Part shown: positions 1 to 7,100 of the stretch, piece after piece | Layout: every line of letters starts with the position of its first letter | How positions within the stretch are numbered: position 1 is the first letter of the stretch | DNA from: Coriobacteriaceae bacterium | GTDB taxonomy: Bacteria > Actinomycetota > Coriobacteriia > Anaerosomatales > SLCP01 | Assembly: GCA_003563465.1 (NCBI GenBank) | Contig: PWVH01000143.1 | Location: forward strand, 1-15,415 | Direction of reading: 5' to 3' | Length of the DNA stretch: 15,415 bases | Translations under genes and position numbers: made by a program | The notes under the pieces: generated by a model | Databases searched by the model: none | Seen by the model: the letters and a program-made list of their open reading frames with translations, nothing else | What the model was told of the DNA's origin: nothing

Positions 1-70
1 CCACGGTGAACTGACGGGGCCGGGTGTTGCGCCGGGTCCCGCTCCGCCTTCGGTCCAGGTCGTCGGTGGT

Positions 71-100
71 TTGACAGTGCAGAAAACGGGGTGCTAGAGT
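71..100 (+). promoter_or_regulatory. Sigma70-type promoter upstream of rpmG
   Basis: A perfect -35 hexamer TTGACA lies at 71-76. After an 18-bp spacer comes a -10 hexamer TAGAGT at 95-100, preceded by TGC (92-94), which makes it an extended -10. Transcription would start near 107, about 45 bases before the rpmG start codon. It is the only strong promoter seen before nusG, so it probably drives rpmG, tRNA-Trp, secE and nusG together. The same -10 sequence recurs in the promoter before rpsL. The promoter is inferred from sequence only. Confidence 0.75.
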
Positions 101-153
101 ACCCTACCGCGCACGATGCTCCCGAGGCGGTCTTGCGCTTGGCAGGAGGACGA

Positions 154-303
154 ATGAGAACGCTGGTCACACTGGCATGCACCGAGTGCAAGCGCCGGAA
201 CTACACCACCAAGAAGAACAAGCAGAACAATCCCGAACGCATCGAGTTCAAGAAGTACTGCAAGTGGTGCCGCACTCACACGCTACACAAGGAGACACGT
301 TAG
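154..303 (+). CDS. rpmG: 50S ribosomal protein L33, zinc-binding form
   Basis: This 49-residue protein is a small component of the large ribosomal subunit near the E site. Two CxxC pairs, Cys9/Cys12 and Cys36/Cys39, form the zinc ribbon of the Cys-containing (C+) L33 type, and the rest is rich in Lys and Arg. The ATG at 154 is chosen because a strong Shine-Dalgarno AGGAGGA (144-150) lies just before it and the resulting length is normal for L33. The upstream in-frame GTG at 91 overlaps the promoter and would add 21 residues with no family match. The gene is first in its transcription unit and is followed 30 bases later by tRNA-Trp. Having the four Cys suggests this is the housekeeping zinc form. 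Some genomes carry a second, Cys-free copy elsewhere, which cannot be judged here. Confidence 0.97.
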   Translation: MRTLVTLACTECKRRNYTTKKNKQNNPERIEFKKYCKWCRTHTLHKETR

Positions 304-333
304 TCTTCCTAGCGGAGCATCACCGGGTGTCAC

Positions 334-410
334 AGGCCAGTAGCTCCAATTGGCAGAGCGCCGGTCTCCAAAACCGGATGTTGGGGGTTCGAGTCCCTCC
401 TGGCCTGCCA
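334..410 (+). tRNA. trnW: tRNA-Trp (anticodon CCA), CCA end encoded
   Basis: A full cloverleaf is visible. The acceptor arm AGGCCAG (334-340) pairs perfectly with CTGGCCT (400-406), followed by discriminator G407 and an encoded CCA (408-410). The D arm is GCTC/GAGC (343-346/356-359) with GG in the loop. The anticodon stem is CCGGT/ACCGG (361-365/373-377), with loop CTCCAAA and anticodon CCA at 368-370. The T arm is 383-387/395-399 with loop TTCGAGT. It delivers tryptophan for UGG codons. It lies between rpmG and secE with no promoter of its own visible, so it is probably cut out of the rpmG-secE-nusG transcript. tRNA-Trp beside secE is a recurrent bacterial arrangement. Confidence 0.98.
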
Positions 411-420
411 GGACGATCCG

Positions 421-446
421 CCGCCGCGGGCGACCTCCTGCGGCGG
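421..446 (+). other. GC-rich hairpin between tRNA-Trp and secE
   Basis: CCGCCGC (421-427) pairs perfectly with GCGGCGG (440-446) around a 12-base loop. It begins 10 bases after the tRNA CCA end. There is no T-run after it, so it is not a standard terminator. It could mark a tRNA 3' processing boundary or protect the secE-nusG mRNA after the tRNA is removed. The function is inferred; the pairing is seen. Confidence 0.45.
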
Positions 447-493
447 TTCGAATGAAAGGCCGTCAACGGCGGCACGGACGGATGGAACAGGAC

Positions 494-721
494 ATGGCGA
501 AGGCTACCAGTGCACCGAAGCCAAACCCAGTATCGCGTTTCGTGGGATACCTAGGTGGCGTGCGGAGCGAGTTGCGGCGGGTCGTTTGGCCTACCCGCAC
601 CGAAATCATGAACTCGAGTCTTGTCGTAATGGCCACGCTGGCCTTCTTCGTACTATTCACCTTTCTGATCGATTCGATCTCGGTGTACGTGATCCGCTTG
701 ATCGGGCGAATCGGCGGTTAG
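494..721 (+). CDS. secE: Preprotein translocase subunit SecE
   Basis: SecE is the small membrane subunit of the SecYEG channel; it clamps and stabilises SecY in the cytoplasmic membrane. From the ATG at 494 the protein has 75 residues: a short polar N-terminus, an amphipathic segment with the family pattern of a Val-Trp-Pro-Thr motif near residue 31, then one hydrophobic membrane helix (about residues 42-63). This is the short single-helix form; E. coli SecE has three helices. The start is uncertain: in-frame ATGs at 452 and 482 would add 14 or 4 residues, and none has a strong ribosome binding site (a weak AGGA precedes 494). The reading frame also runs open back into the tRNA, which is not meaningful. 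nusG starts 4 bases after the stop, so the two genes are almost certainly cotranscribed and translationally linked. Confidence 0.93.
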   Translation: MAKATSAPKPNPVSRFVGYLGGVRSELRRVVWPTRTEIMNSSLVVMATLAFFVLFTFLIDSISVYVIRLIGRIGG

Positions 722-725
722 CGGA

Positions 726-1259
726 ATGGCCAAGCGCTGGTACGTCATACATACCTACTCGGGGTATGAGAACAAGGTGAAGGCGAACCTGGAGCACCGG
801 ATCGAGTCCATGGGGATGGAGGACAAGATATTCGAAGTATTCATCCCCAAGGAGAGCGTCACCGACCTGAAAGCGGGCGGCAAACGAGTGACGTCAGAGA
901 AGAAGGTCTTTCCGGGCTACATTCTTGTACAGATGGAGCTGGACGACGACTCGTGGTATGTCGTGCGCAACACTCCGGGTGTCACGGGATTCGTGGGCTC
1001 TCAAGGCAAGCCGGTTCCGCTCTCACGCTCCGAGTACCAACGCATCGCGCAGCGAATGGCGGTCGGACCCAAGCAGAAGACCACAACGACAGATTTCGTG
1101 GAAGGCATGGCGGTCAAGGTCACCCACGGCCCTCTTGCGGAGTTCGATGGTGTCATCTCTGAGGTAAACCTCGATCAGGCCAAGGTGAAGGTCATGGTTT
1201 CGATCTTCGGGCGGGAGACGCCGGTCGAACTCGGATTCGAGCAGGTGACCAAGATCTAA
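726..1259 (+). CDS. nusG: Transcription termination/antitermination factor NusG
   Basis: NusG binds the clamp of RNA polymerase, modulates pausing, and links polymerase to Rho or to the ribosome through S10. The 177-residue protein has the NGN domain (about 1-110, opening with the family's Lys-Arg-Trp-Tyr-Val pattern, with a VFPGYILV core and an NTPGVTGFVG segment) and a C-terminal KOW domain (about 123-177). Its length matches E. coli-type NusG (about 181). It lacks the long N-terminal extension seen in many actinomycete NusG proteins. The gene begins 4 bases after secE and has only a weak GCGGA ribosome site overlapping the secE stop, which suggests translational coupling. Confidence 0.98.
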   Translation: MAKRWYVIHTYSGYENKVKANLEHRIESMGMEDKIFEVFIPKESVTDLKAGGKRVTSEKKVFPGYILVQMELDDDSWYVVRNTPGVTGFVGSQGKPVPLSRSEYQRIAQRMAVGPKQKTTTTDFVEGMAVKVTHGPLAEFDGVISEVNLDQAKVKVMVSIFGRETPVELGFEQVTKI

Positions 1260-1275
1260 GCGCCGTGCGGGCCGT

Positions 1276-1309
1276 GCGCAGCGAGAAGATGCTACCGCTG
1301 CGGCTTCTC
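1276..1309 (+). promoter_or_regulatory. Possible alternative hairpins in the rplK leader
   Basis: The 131-base nusG-rplK gap holds two overlapping pairings that cannot both form: GCAGCG (1278-1283) with CGCTGC (1296-1301), and GAGAAG (1283-1288) with CTTCTC (1304-1309). A third small stem, GCAGC (1337-1341) with GCTGC (1350-1354), lies further down. L1 is known to repress the L11-L1 operon by binding its mRNA leader in other bacteria, so this is the expected place for such a site. I did not recognise an L1-binding consensus, so the role is inference. Confidence 0.3.
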
Positions 1310-1390
1310 ATGGCTCCAGGTGCAGATGTTCGGACGGCAGCTGGGCGCCGCTGCAACGGTGCTCATGACAAAGGACGTGAAGCAACCAAG

Positions 1391-1816
1391 ATGGCTAAGA
1401 AGGTCGCGGGTTACATAAAGCTGCAGATTCCTGGAGGACAGGCCAATCCCGCGCCACCAGTGGGTCCGGCACTCGGTCAACACCAGGTCAACATCATGCA
1501 GTTCTGCCAGGCGTTCAATGAAGCGACGCAGAATTCTATTGGGACCATCATCCCGGTGGAGATAACGGTCTACGAGGACCGCTCCTTCAGTTTCGTGACT
1601 AAGACCCCGCCGGCCGCGGTTCTGCTCAAGCAGGCGGCGGGCGTCGAGCTCGGCTCGGGGGAACCCAACCGAGAGAAGGTAGCATCGGTGACTCGGGCAC
1701 AGCTGCGCGAGATCGCGGAGACCAAGATGCCAGACCTCAACGCCAATGACATCGATGCCGCTATGAGGATTGTCGCCGGGACGGCACGCTCAATGGGAAT
1801 CGAGGTCGAGGAGTAG
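1391..1816 (+). CDS. rplK: 50S ribosomal protein L11
   Basis: L11 binds the GTPase-associated region of 23S rRNA (helices 43-44) at the base of the stalk and takes part in factor-dependent GTP hydrolysis and in the stringent response. The 141-residue product matches the family length and pattern closely: an N-terminal domain with the proline-rich ANPAPPVGPALGQ loop (residues 18-30; Pro23 and Pro26 lie where thiostrepton binds), a TKTPPAAVLLK hinge segment, and a C-terminal RNA-binding domain ending in GTARSMGIEVEE. The ATG at 1391 is chosen because MAKKVAGYIKLQ aligns with the known L11 N-terminus. The frame stays open upstream to 1265 but that part has no family match. The ribosome site is weak (AGGA at about 1372), which is unusual for a ribosomal protein gene and would fit translational control. 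Confidence 0.98.
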   Translation: MAKKVAGYIKLQIPGGQANPAPPVGPALGQHQVNIMQFCQAFNEATQNSIGTIIPVEITVYEDRSFSFVTKTPPAAVLLKQAAGVELGSGEPNREKVASVTRAQLREIAETKMPDLNANDIDAAMRIVAGTARSMGIEVEE

Positions 1817-1858
1817 CGCACTCGGTGCGCTTGGAGTGGGAGGGCGCTGCACGCGCCC
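1816..1858 (+). other. Tandem hairpins in the rplK-rplA spacer
   Basis: Two perfect 6-bp stems sit in a row: GCGCAC/GTGCGC (1816-1821/1825-1830, 3-base loop, starting on the last base of the rplK stop codon) and GGGCGC/GCGCCC (1842-1847/1853-1858, 5-base loop). Neither is followed by a T-run, so termination is unlikely. They lie 10 to 40 bases before the rplA ribosome site and could affect mRNA stability or L1 synthesis. Confidence 0.4.
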
Positions 1859-1878
1859 GCTGACCACAAGGAGGACGG

Positions 1879-2592
1879 ATGATCCAGGGCAGGAAGTACC
1901 GCGAGGCAGCGGCCAAGGTCGATAGGTCACGCCTGTATTCACCTCTTGAGGCGGCGCGGCTTCTCAAAGAGACTGCGAGTGCGAGGTTCGACGAGACCGT
2001 CGAAGCGCACTTCCGCCTCGGCATCGATACTCGCAAGGCCGATCAGCAGGTGCGAGGTAAGGTATCTCTACCGCACGGGACCGGCAAGACAGTGCGGGTT
2101 GCCGTGTTCGCCGAGGGCGAGAAGGCGCGCGAAGCCGAGGACGCCGGTGCCGACATGGTTGGCTCGGACGATCTAGTGGAGAAGATCCAGGGGGGGTTCC
2201 TCGACTTCGACGCAACCGTCGCGACTCCCGACCAGATGAGCAAGGTGGGACGTCTGGGCAAGATCCTCGGCACACGCGGGCTCATGCCGAACCCCAAACT
2301 GGGCACTGTGACGATGGACGTGGGTCGTGTGGTCGGTGAGCTCAAAGCCGGACGAGTAGAGTATCGTGCAGATAAGTCCGGCATCGCGCACGTGAGCATA
2401 GGCCGTGCGAGTTTCGATGCCGAGGCCATAGCGGAGAACTACGGTGCGGTGCTAGAAGAGATAATCCGATCTAAGCCGCCAGGGTCCAAAGGCCGCTATA
2501 TCAAGTCGATCACTATTGCAGCCACCATGGGCCCAGGAATCAAGGTCGACCCGGCAAAGAGCCGCGATTTACTCGAGGAGCCACAAGCCTAG
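1879..2592 (+). CDS. rplA: 50S ribosomal protein L1
   Basis: L1 forms the mobile L1 stalk that contacts E-site tRNA. In other bacteria it also represses its own operon by binding the L11-L1 mRNA. The 237-residue protein has the normal L1 length and the conserved LMPNPKLGTVT segment at residues 135-145, in the inner domain, with the RNA-binding domain made from both chain ends. The ATG at 1879 is well set by a strong AAGGAGG (1868-1874) 4 bases upstream. The gene lies 62 bases after rplK. It is followed by the 376-base rplJ leader, with no clear terminator directly after its stop. Confidence 0.98.
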   Translation: MIQGRKYREAAAKVDRSRLYSPLEAARLLKETASARFDETVEAHFRLGIDTRKADQQVRGKVSLPHGTGKTVRVAVFAEGEKAREAEDAGADMVGSDDLVEKIQGGFLDFDATVATPDQMSKVGRLGKILGTRGLMPNPKLGTVTMDVGRVVGELKAGRVEYRADKSGIAHVSIGRASFDAEAIAENYGAVLEEIIRSKPPGSKGRYIKSITIAATMGPGIKVDPAKSRDLLEEPQA

Positions 2593-2968
2593 CCAGGTCG
2601 GTGAGGCTAGTACTGCGCGATTCATGAATGGGTTGCGCAGCGACTGCAAGCCGTGCATACTGACGTGCGCAACTGAGAACAGAACAGCGCTGCAAGACCA
2701 CTGCCGAAGACAGCAGGTGCCCGGGTTCCCGGGCTTGATGGGCCGCCAGCATGTAGGCCCGCCAGCCGAGGTGGAAGCCGGTCGCGCGAAGCCCGGACGG
2801 ATTCGCGCGACCTATTGCGAGCATGCGATCGCTCGTGGCCTCTACCGTGAGTCGGTGGAGGCCACGTCCCTTTTCACCAGCTTTCAGCGGGTGTGGACTC
2901 CTTGATGCCGAGACGCGACAGTCTCGTTGTCACGGTCGGAGTCGCGTTGTTCGAAGGGAGGGAAGTGA
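2593..2968 (+). promoter_or_regulatory. rplJ (L10) mRNA leader, structured, no gene
   Basis: This 376-base stretch has no credible gene. It is rich in paired segments: CTGCGC/GCGCAG (2613-2618/2635-2640); GCCCGG/CCGGGC (2719-2724/2729-2734) with a 4-base loop; GGGCC/GGCCC (2740-2744/2756-2760); a perfect 11-bp stem (2780-2790/2802-2812); and a long terminator-like hairpin (2834-2866). Near the rplJ ribosome site, CGAGAC/GTCTCG (2909-2914/2921-2926) competes with ACGCGAC/GTCGCGT (2913-2919/2941-2947). The position and terminator fit known L10 leaders, in which the L10-(L7/L12) complex represses its own mRNA. I could not place the exact L10-binding motif. Confidence 0.65.
2834..2874 (+). terminator. 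Terminator-like attenuator in the rplJ leader
   Basis: The arms 2834-2847 and 2853-2866 form a 14-bp stem (one G-U pair) with a 5-base loop TGAGT. It is followed by TCCCTTTT (2867-2874), giving a moderate U-tract. It sits about 95 bases before the rplJ start codon, where premature termination would limit rplJ-rplL expression. An overlapping weaker stem, GCGAGC with GCTCGT (2817-2822/2831-2836), shares only the outer three bases, so it is not a convincing antiterminator. It might instead be a partial end point for the rplK-rplA transcript. Confidence 0.65.
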
Positions 2969-3496
2969 ATGCCTACAACTGCAAAGACAGACAAGGTCGC
3001 CGAGATCAAGGGCAGGCTTGCCGATAGCTCCGGGGTGATCGTGGCCGATTACCGAGGCCTCAACGTCAAGGAGATGCAGGAGCTTCGTGCGTCCGTGCGC
3101 GAGGCGGGAGGCGAGGTCAAGATCTATAAGAACACCCTGACGGAAATCGCCGTTCGCGAACTGGCCTTGCCGAGCATGGACGAGTTCCTCGACGGACCGA
3201 CAGCGTTCATCTTCACCGTCGACGACCCCGTGGCTCCCGCAAAGGCAGTGATGGGTTTTGCCAAGGAGCACAAGTCGCTTGAGATCAAAGGCGGCTACGT
3301 TCAGAACGCGATTGTCGATGCGGCGACAATCAAGGCCATGGCAGCGCTGCCGACACGTGAGGAGCTCATTGCAAAGATGATCGGCACGATGGCCAATCCG
3401 TTGGTGAGCACCGTAAGGATGCTGAACGCTCCGATGGAGGCTCTGGCGCGGGCGATCAATGCCGTGGTCCAGCAGAAGGAGGCCGTGGCGGCCTAG
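2969..3496 (+). CDS. rplJ: 50S ribosomal protein L10 (P0 stalk protein)
   Basis: L10 anchors the L7/L12 dimers to the ribosome and binds 23S rRNA beside L11. In other bacteria the L10-(L7/L12) complex binds the rplJ leader and represses it. The 175-residue product is within the normal range (about 165-180). An N-terminal RNA-binding domain includes the conserved ADYRGLNVKEMQELR stretch (about 26-40) and the KIYKNTL segment; the C-terminal helix (about 135-175, Ala- and Met-rich) is the part that carries L7/L12. The ATG at 2969 follows a GGGAGG-type ribosome site (2956-2962) at 6 bases. rplL starts 76 bases after the stop. Confidence 0.98.
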   Translation: MPTTAKTDKVAEIKGRLADSSGVIVADYRGLNVKEMQELRASVREAGGEVKIYKNTLTEIAVRELALPSMDEFLDGPTAFIFTVDDPVAPAKAVMGFAKEHKSLEIKGGYVQNAIVDAATIKAMAALPTREELIAKMIGTMANPLVSTVRMLNAPMEALARAINAVVQQKEAVAA

Positions 3497-3524
3497 GCGC
3501 CGTCCGGCGATGCGAGACCGGTTG

Positions 3525-3547
3525 GCGTTCGAGTCAGTGCTCGACGC
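3525..3547 (+). other. Hairpin in the rplJ-rplL spacer
   Basis: GCGTTCGAG (3525-3533) pairs with CTCGACGC (3540-3547) with one bulged T and a 6-base loop. It ends 9 bases before the rplL ribosome site AAGGAG (3557-3562). There is no T-run. Because L7/L12 is needed in about four or more copies per L10, a structure that adjusts the ratio of the two would make sense here, but that is inference. Confidence 0.35.
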
Positions 3548-3572
3548 TTAGAGAAGAAGGAGAACTAGAGAG

Positions 3573-3956
3573 ATGACTGTAAGCAAGGATGAGGTTCTGG
3601 AGTACATCAAGCAGGCGCCTGCGCTCGAGCTGGCGGAGCTTGTCAAAGAGCTCGAGGAGGTATTCGGGGTGTCGGCCGCTGCTCCGGTGGCAGTTGCAGC
3701 TGCAGCTCCCGCTGGTGGCGCCGAGGCTGGCGCCGAGGAAGAGAAGGATTCGTTCGATGTAGTGCTCGCTGCGGCCGGCGATAAGAAGATTCAGGTGATC
3801 AAGGTCGTACGGGCGCTTACCTCTCTCGGTCTGAAAGAAGCCAAGGACCTCGTCGACGGTGCTCCGAAGCCCGTACTCGAAGCCGTCAACAAGGAGAAGG
3901 CCGAGGAAGCCAAGGCGCAGCTCGAAGAGGCCGGTGCTACCGTAGAACTCAAGTAG
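3573..3956 (+). CDS. rplL: 50S ribosomal protein L7/L12
   Basis: L7/L12 is the multicopy stalk protein that recruits translation factors and stimulates their GTPase activity. The 127-residue acidic protein shows the full plan: an N-terminal dimerisation domain (about 1-32), an Ala/Pro/Gly-rich hinge (about 33-58), and a C-terminal factor-binding domain (about 59-127) with the KKIQVIKVVRALTSLGLKEA helix pair typical of the family. The length is close to the usual 120-130. The ATG at 3573 follows AAGGAG (3557-3562) at a somewhat long 10-base spacing. It is encoded right after its partner L10 and before the rpoB promoter region. Confidence 0.98.
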   Translation: MTVSKDEVLEYIKQAPALELAELVKELEEVFGVSAAAPVAVAAAAPAGGAEAGAEEEKDSFDVVLAAAGDKKIQVIKVVRALTSLGLKEAKDLVDGAPKPVLEAVNKEKAEEAKAQLEEAGATVELK

Positions 3957-4005
3957 CCGGATCGACTCGGCTGCGGAACGAATCGATCCAGGCCACGAGT
4001 CTGAG

Positions 4006-4052
4006 GCAGAGGAGCGGCCGGCGGCGCAAGGGCGCATCGGCCGTCACTCTGC
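4006..4052 (+). other. Large hairpin in the rplL-rpoB spacer
   Basis: GCAGAG (4006-4011) pairs with CTCTGC (4047-4052). Inside it CGGCCG (4015-4020) pairs with CGGCCG (4038-4043), and GCGC (4024-4027) with GCGC (4032-4035), giving a long imperfect stem. A smaller upstream stem is GGATCGA/TCGATCC (3959-3965/3983-3989), just after the rplL stop. No T-run follows directly; the nearest, TTTT, is about 18 bases on. This is the place where E. coli has an attenuator and an RNase III site between rplL and rpoB, so a similar role in setting the stalk-to-polymerase ratio is possible. Confidence 0.45.
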
Positions 4053-4104
4053 GGTCTAGAACATTCGGGTTTTCGCAGAGCGTATGCGCCGGGAAATGTT
4101 CGTG

Positions 4105-4133
4105 TTGACGCCAGGTGCTGGCTTCGGTATCCT
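4105..4133 (+). promoter_or_regulatory. Promoter upstream of rpoB
   Basis: TTGACG (4105-4110, 5 of 6 consensus bases) and TATCCT (4128-4133, 4 of 6) are separated by exactly 17 bases. Transcription would start near 4140, giving an rpoB leader of about 43 bases. It lies after the large hairpin of the spacer, so rpoBC probably has its own promoter in addition to read-through from rplJL. Inferred from sequence only. Confidence 0.65.
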
Positions 4134-4182
4134 GTTATTTTGCGACTACGCTCAACGCCTCTATGCGTGAAGGAGGAATCGC

Positions 4183-7100
4183 TTGGTACCCCGCGGAGAA
4201 GGTTCCCCCGTCGTAAGCGCAGGTCTTCGCCAACGCCGTACCTTCGCAAAGATCCCCGAGATTCTCGAAGTCCCCAACCTCATAGCCATACAACGAGATA
4301 GCTTCGACTGGTTCCTCATCGAGGGCCTGAGAGAGACCTTCTCGGATATCTCACCCATTGAGGACTTCACCGGCAATCTGGCCGTGGAGTTCGGCGACCA
4401 CGAGTTCGGTGATCCGAAGTACTCGGTCGAAGAGTGTAAAGAGAAGGACATGTCCTTCCAGGCACCCCTCTTCGTCGAGGTTCGGTTCATCAACAAGGAG
4501 ACGGGCGAGATCAAAGAGCAGCAGGTCTTCATGGGCGACTTCCCGCTCATGACCGACCGCGGCACATTCGTGATAAACGGCACGGAGCGCGTAGTGGTGT
4601 CACAGCTCGTGCGCTCGCCCGGCGTGTACTATGCCAAAGAGTTCGACAAGACCACAGACAAGGCTATATACACCACCAAAGTCATCCCGGCGCGCGGGGC
4701 ATGGCTTGAGCTCGAAACGGACAAGCGTGACATCGTGTCGGTACGTGTCGACCGAAAGCGCAAACAACCCGTCACCGTGCTGCTCAAGGCCCTCGGTATC
4801 GCCGAGACACGCGAAGAGGTTCTGGAGCTCTTCGACAACTCCGAGTGCATCGAGCGAACGCTCGAGCGGGATTTCACCGAGACACGCGAAGAGGCTCTCA
4901 TCGAGATATACAAACGCCTGCGACCGGGCGAGCCCCCGACCGTGGAGTCCGCGCGCGGCCTGCTCGAGGGACTCTTCTTCAACCCTCAGCGCTACGATCT
5001 TGCCAAAGTCGGTCGCTATAAGGTCAACAAGAAACTCGAACTCGCACTGCCCGGTAGTCTATCCACACTCACGAACGAAGACATCCTTGCAGCCGTGCGC
5101 TATCTGGTGAAGCTTTGGGAGGACGCCGAAGGCTACGAGATCGACGACATCGACCATTTCGGCAACCGTCGCATCCGCAGCGTCGGTGAGCTCATCCAGA
5201 ACCAGTTCCGGATCGGCCTGGCTCGTATGGAGCGCGTGGTCCGCGAGCGCATGACCACTCAGGACGTGGAGGAGATCACACCACAGTCTCTGATCAACAT
5301 TCGTCCGATCGTTGCATCGATCAAGGAGTTCTTCGGCTCGAGCCAGCTAAGTCAGTTCATGGACCAGACCAACCCTGTCGCCGGTCTGACGCACAAGCGT
5401 CGTCTGTCTGCTCTAGGGCCGGGCGGCTTGTCGCGCGAGCGTGCCGGTTTCGAGGTACGCGACGTGCATCCTTCCCACTACGGTCGGATGTGCCCCATCG
5501 AGACGCCCGAGGGCCCGAACATCGGGCTTATCGGCTCGCTGGCCACTTTCGGCAGGATCAATCCCTACGGTTTCATCGAGACGCCCTACCGCAAGGTCGT
5601 CAAAGGCAAGGTCACTGACGAGATCGAATACCTTACGGCCGATGTCGAAGAACGGTACGTGATTGCCCAGGCCAACGAGCCCTTCAATCCGAAGACCGGC
5701 AAGTTTCTGCGCGATCGGGTGCTTTGCCGTCTGAAGGGCGGAGAGCCCGAAGAAGTGGAGCCGAAGCGCGTGGAGTACATGGACGTCTCTCCGCGTCAGA
5801 TGGTCTCGGTAGCCACGGCCTTGATTCCGTTCCTCGAACACGACGACGCTAACCGGGCACTCATGGGCTCGAACATGCAGCGCCAGGCGGTACCGCTGAT
5901 GCGTCCGGTAGCCCCTCTTGTGGGAACCGGCATGGAGCACCGTTCCGCGGTGGATACCGGCGAGGTGTTGCTGGCCAAACGTGCCGGGAAGGTGGAGTAC
6001 GTCGACAGCATGAAGGTCGTCGTGCGCGCCAGGGACGGTTCGATCGATGAGTATCAGCTGCCCAAGTTCATGCGCTCTAACCAGGGAACCTGCGTCAACC
6101 ACCGTCCTATCGTGGAAGAGGGCAAGTCCGTGAAGAGGGGCCAGGTCCTCGCGGACGGCCCATCCTCGGAGCAAGGCGAACTCGGTCTGGGACAGAACCT
6201 TCTCGTGGCGTTCATGCCTTGGGAAGGCTACAACTACGAGGACGCGATCATCATCTCGGAGCGACTCGTTGAAGACGACGTGCTCACGTCGATCCACATC
6301 GAGGAATACGAGGTCGAGGCTCGCGATACCAAGCTAGGTCCCGAGGAGATCACCCGCGAGATACCCAACGTCGGCGAAGACGTGCTGGCCAACCTAGACG
6401 AGGGCGGCGTCATCCGCATAGGCGCAGAGGTGTTTCCCGGGGACGTGCTCGTCGGGAAGGTGACACCCAAGGGCGAGACAGAGCTCACCGCAGAAGAGCG
6501 CCTGCTGCGCGCCATCTTCGGCGAGAAGGCGCGTGAAGTGCGCGACACTTCGCTGAAGGTTCCGCACGGCGAAACGGGTCGAGTCATCGCGGTCCGGCAG
6601 TTCAGCCGCGACTCGGGCGACGATCTCTCTCCCGGAGTCAACGAGCTCGTTCGGGTCTACGTGGCCCAGAAGAGAAAGGTTTCTGAGGGCGACAAGCTGG
6701 CAGGACGCCACGGCAACAAGGGTGTCATCGCGAAGATCCTGCCCGTGGAAGACATGCCGTTCATGGCGGATGGCACCGCGGTGGATATCATATTGAACCC
6801 TCTCGGAGTGCCAAGCCGAATGAACGTCGGCCAGCTTCTAGAAACCCATCTGGGCTGGGCGGCCAGTGTCGGCTGGGTCGACGATGCGAAGCAGCCGTCC
6901 TCGATGGACGGCCCCATATACGTTTCCACCCCCGTGTTCGATGGCGCTCGCGAGTCGGAGATATCCGACGTCATCGAGCGCGCGAACCGCAACATGCTCC
7001 TGAAGGCATCGGAGCGCTACGGCAAGGCGGTGCGCGATGAGTTCGTGCCTACGCTTTCGCGTGAGGGCAAGACCGTCTTATGCGACGGGCGCACGGGCGA

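Noticed and set aside
15..41. 7-bp hairpin at the left edge (CGGGGCC with GGTCCCG)
   Set aside because: There is one G-U pair, a 13-base loop and no T-run. It may be the end of an upstream unit, but the window shows too little to decide.
2633..2661. Possible promoter in the rplJ leader (TTGCGC, 17 bases, CATACT)
   Set aside because: It matches only 3 of 6 and 4 of 6 consensus bases, and the -35 falls within a stem. Too weak to call.
2516..2905. 129-codon + strand frame overlapping rplA and the rplJ leader
   Set aside because: It has no Shine-Dalgarno, crosses the structured leader and terminator-like hairpin, and shows no family pattern. A regulatory leader explains the region better.
5338..5412. 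Possible rifampicin-resistance changes in RpoB
   Set aside because: All four main resistance positions (E. coli Gln513, Asp516, His526, Ser531) carry the sensitive residue. S12 Lys43 and Lys88 are likewise unchanged.
5413..6297. 294-codon open frame on the - strand inside rpoB
   Set aside because: It is antisense to the most conserved part of rpoB, its translation matches no family I know, and it has no ribosome site. Long antisense frames are common in GC-rich genes.
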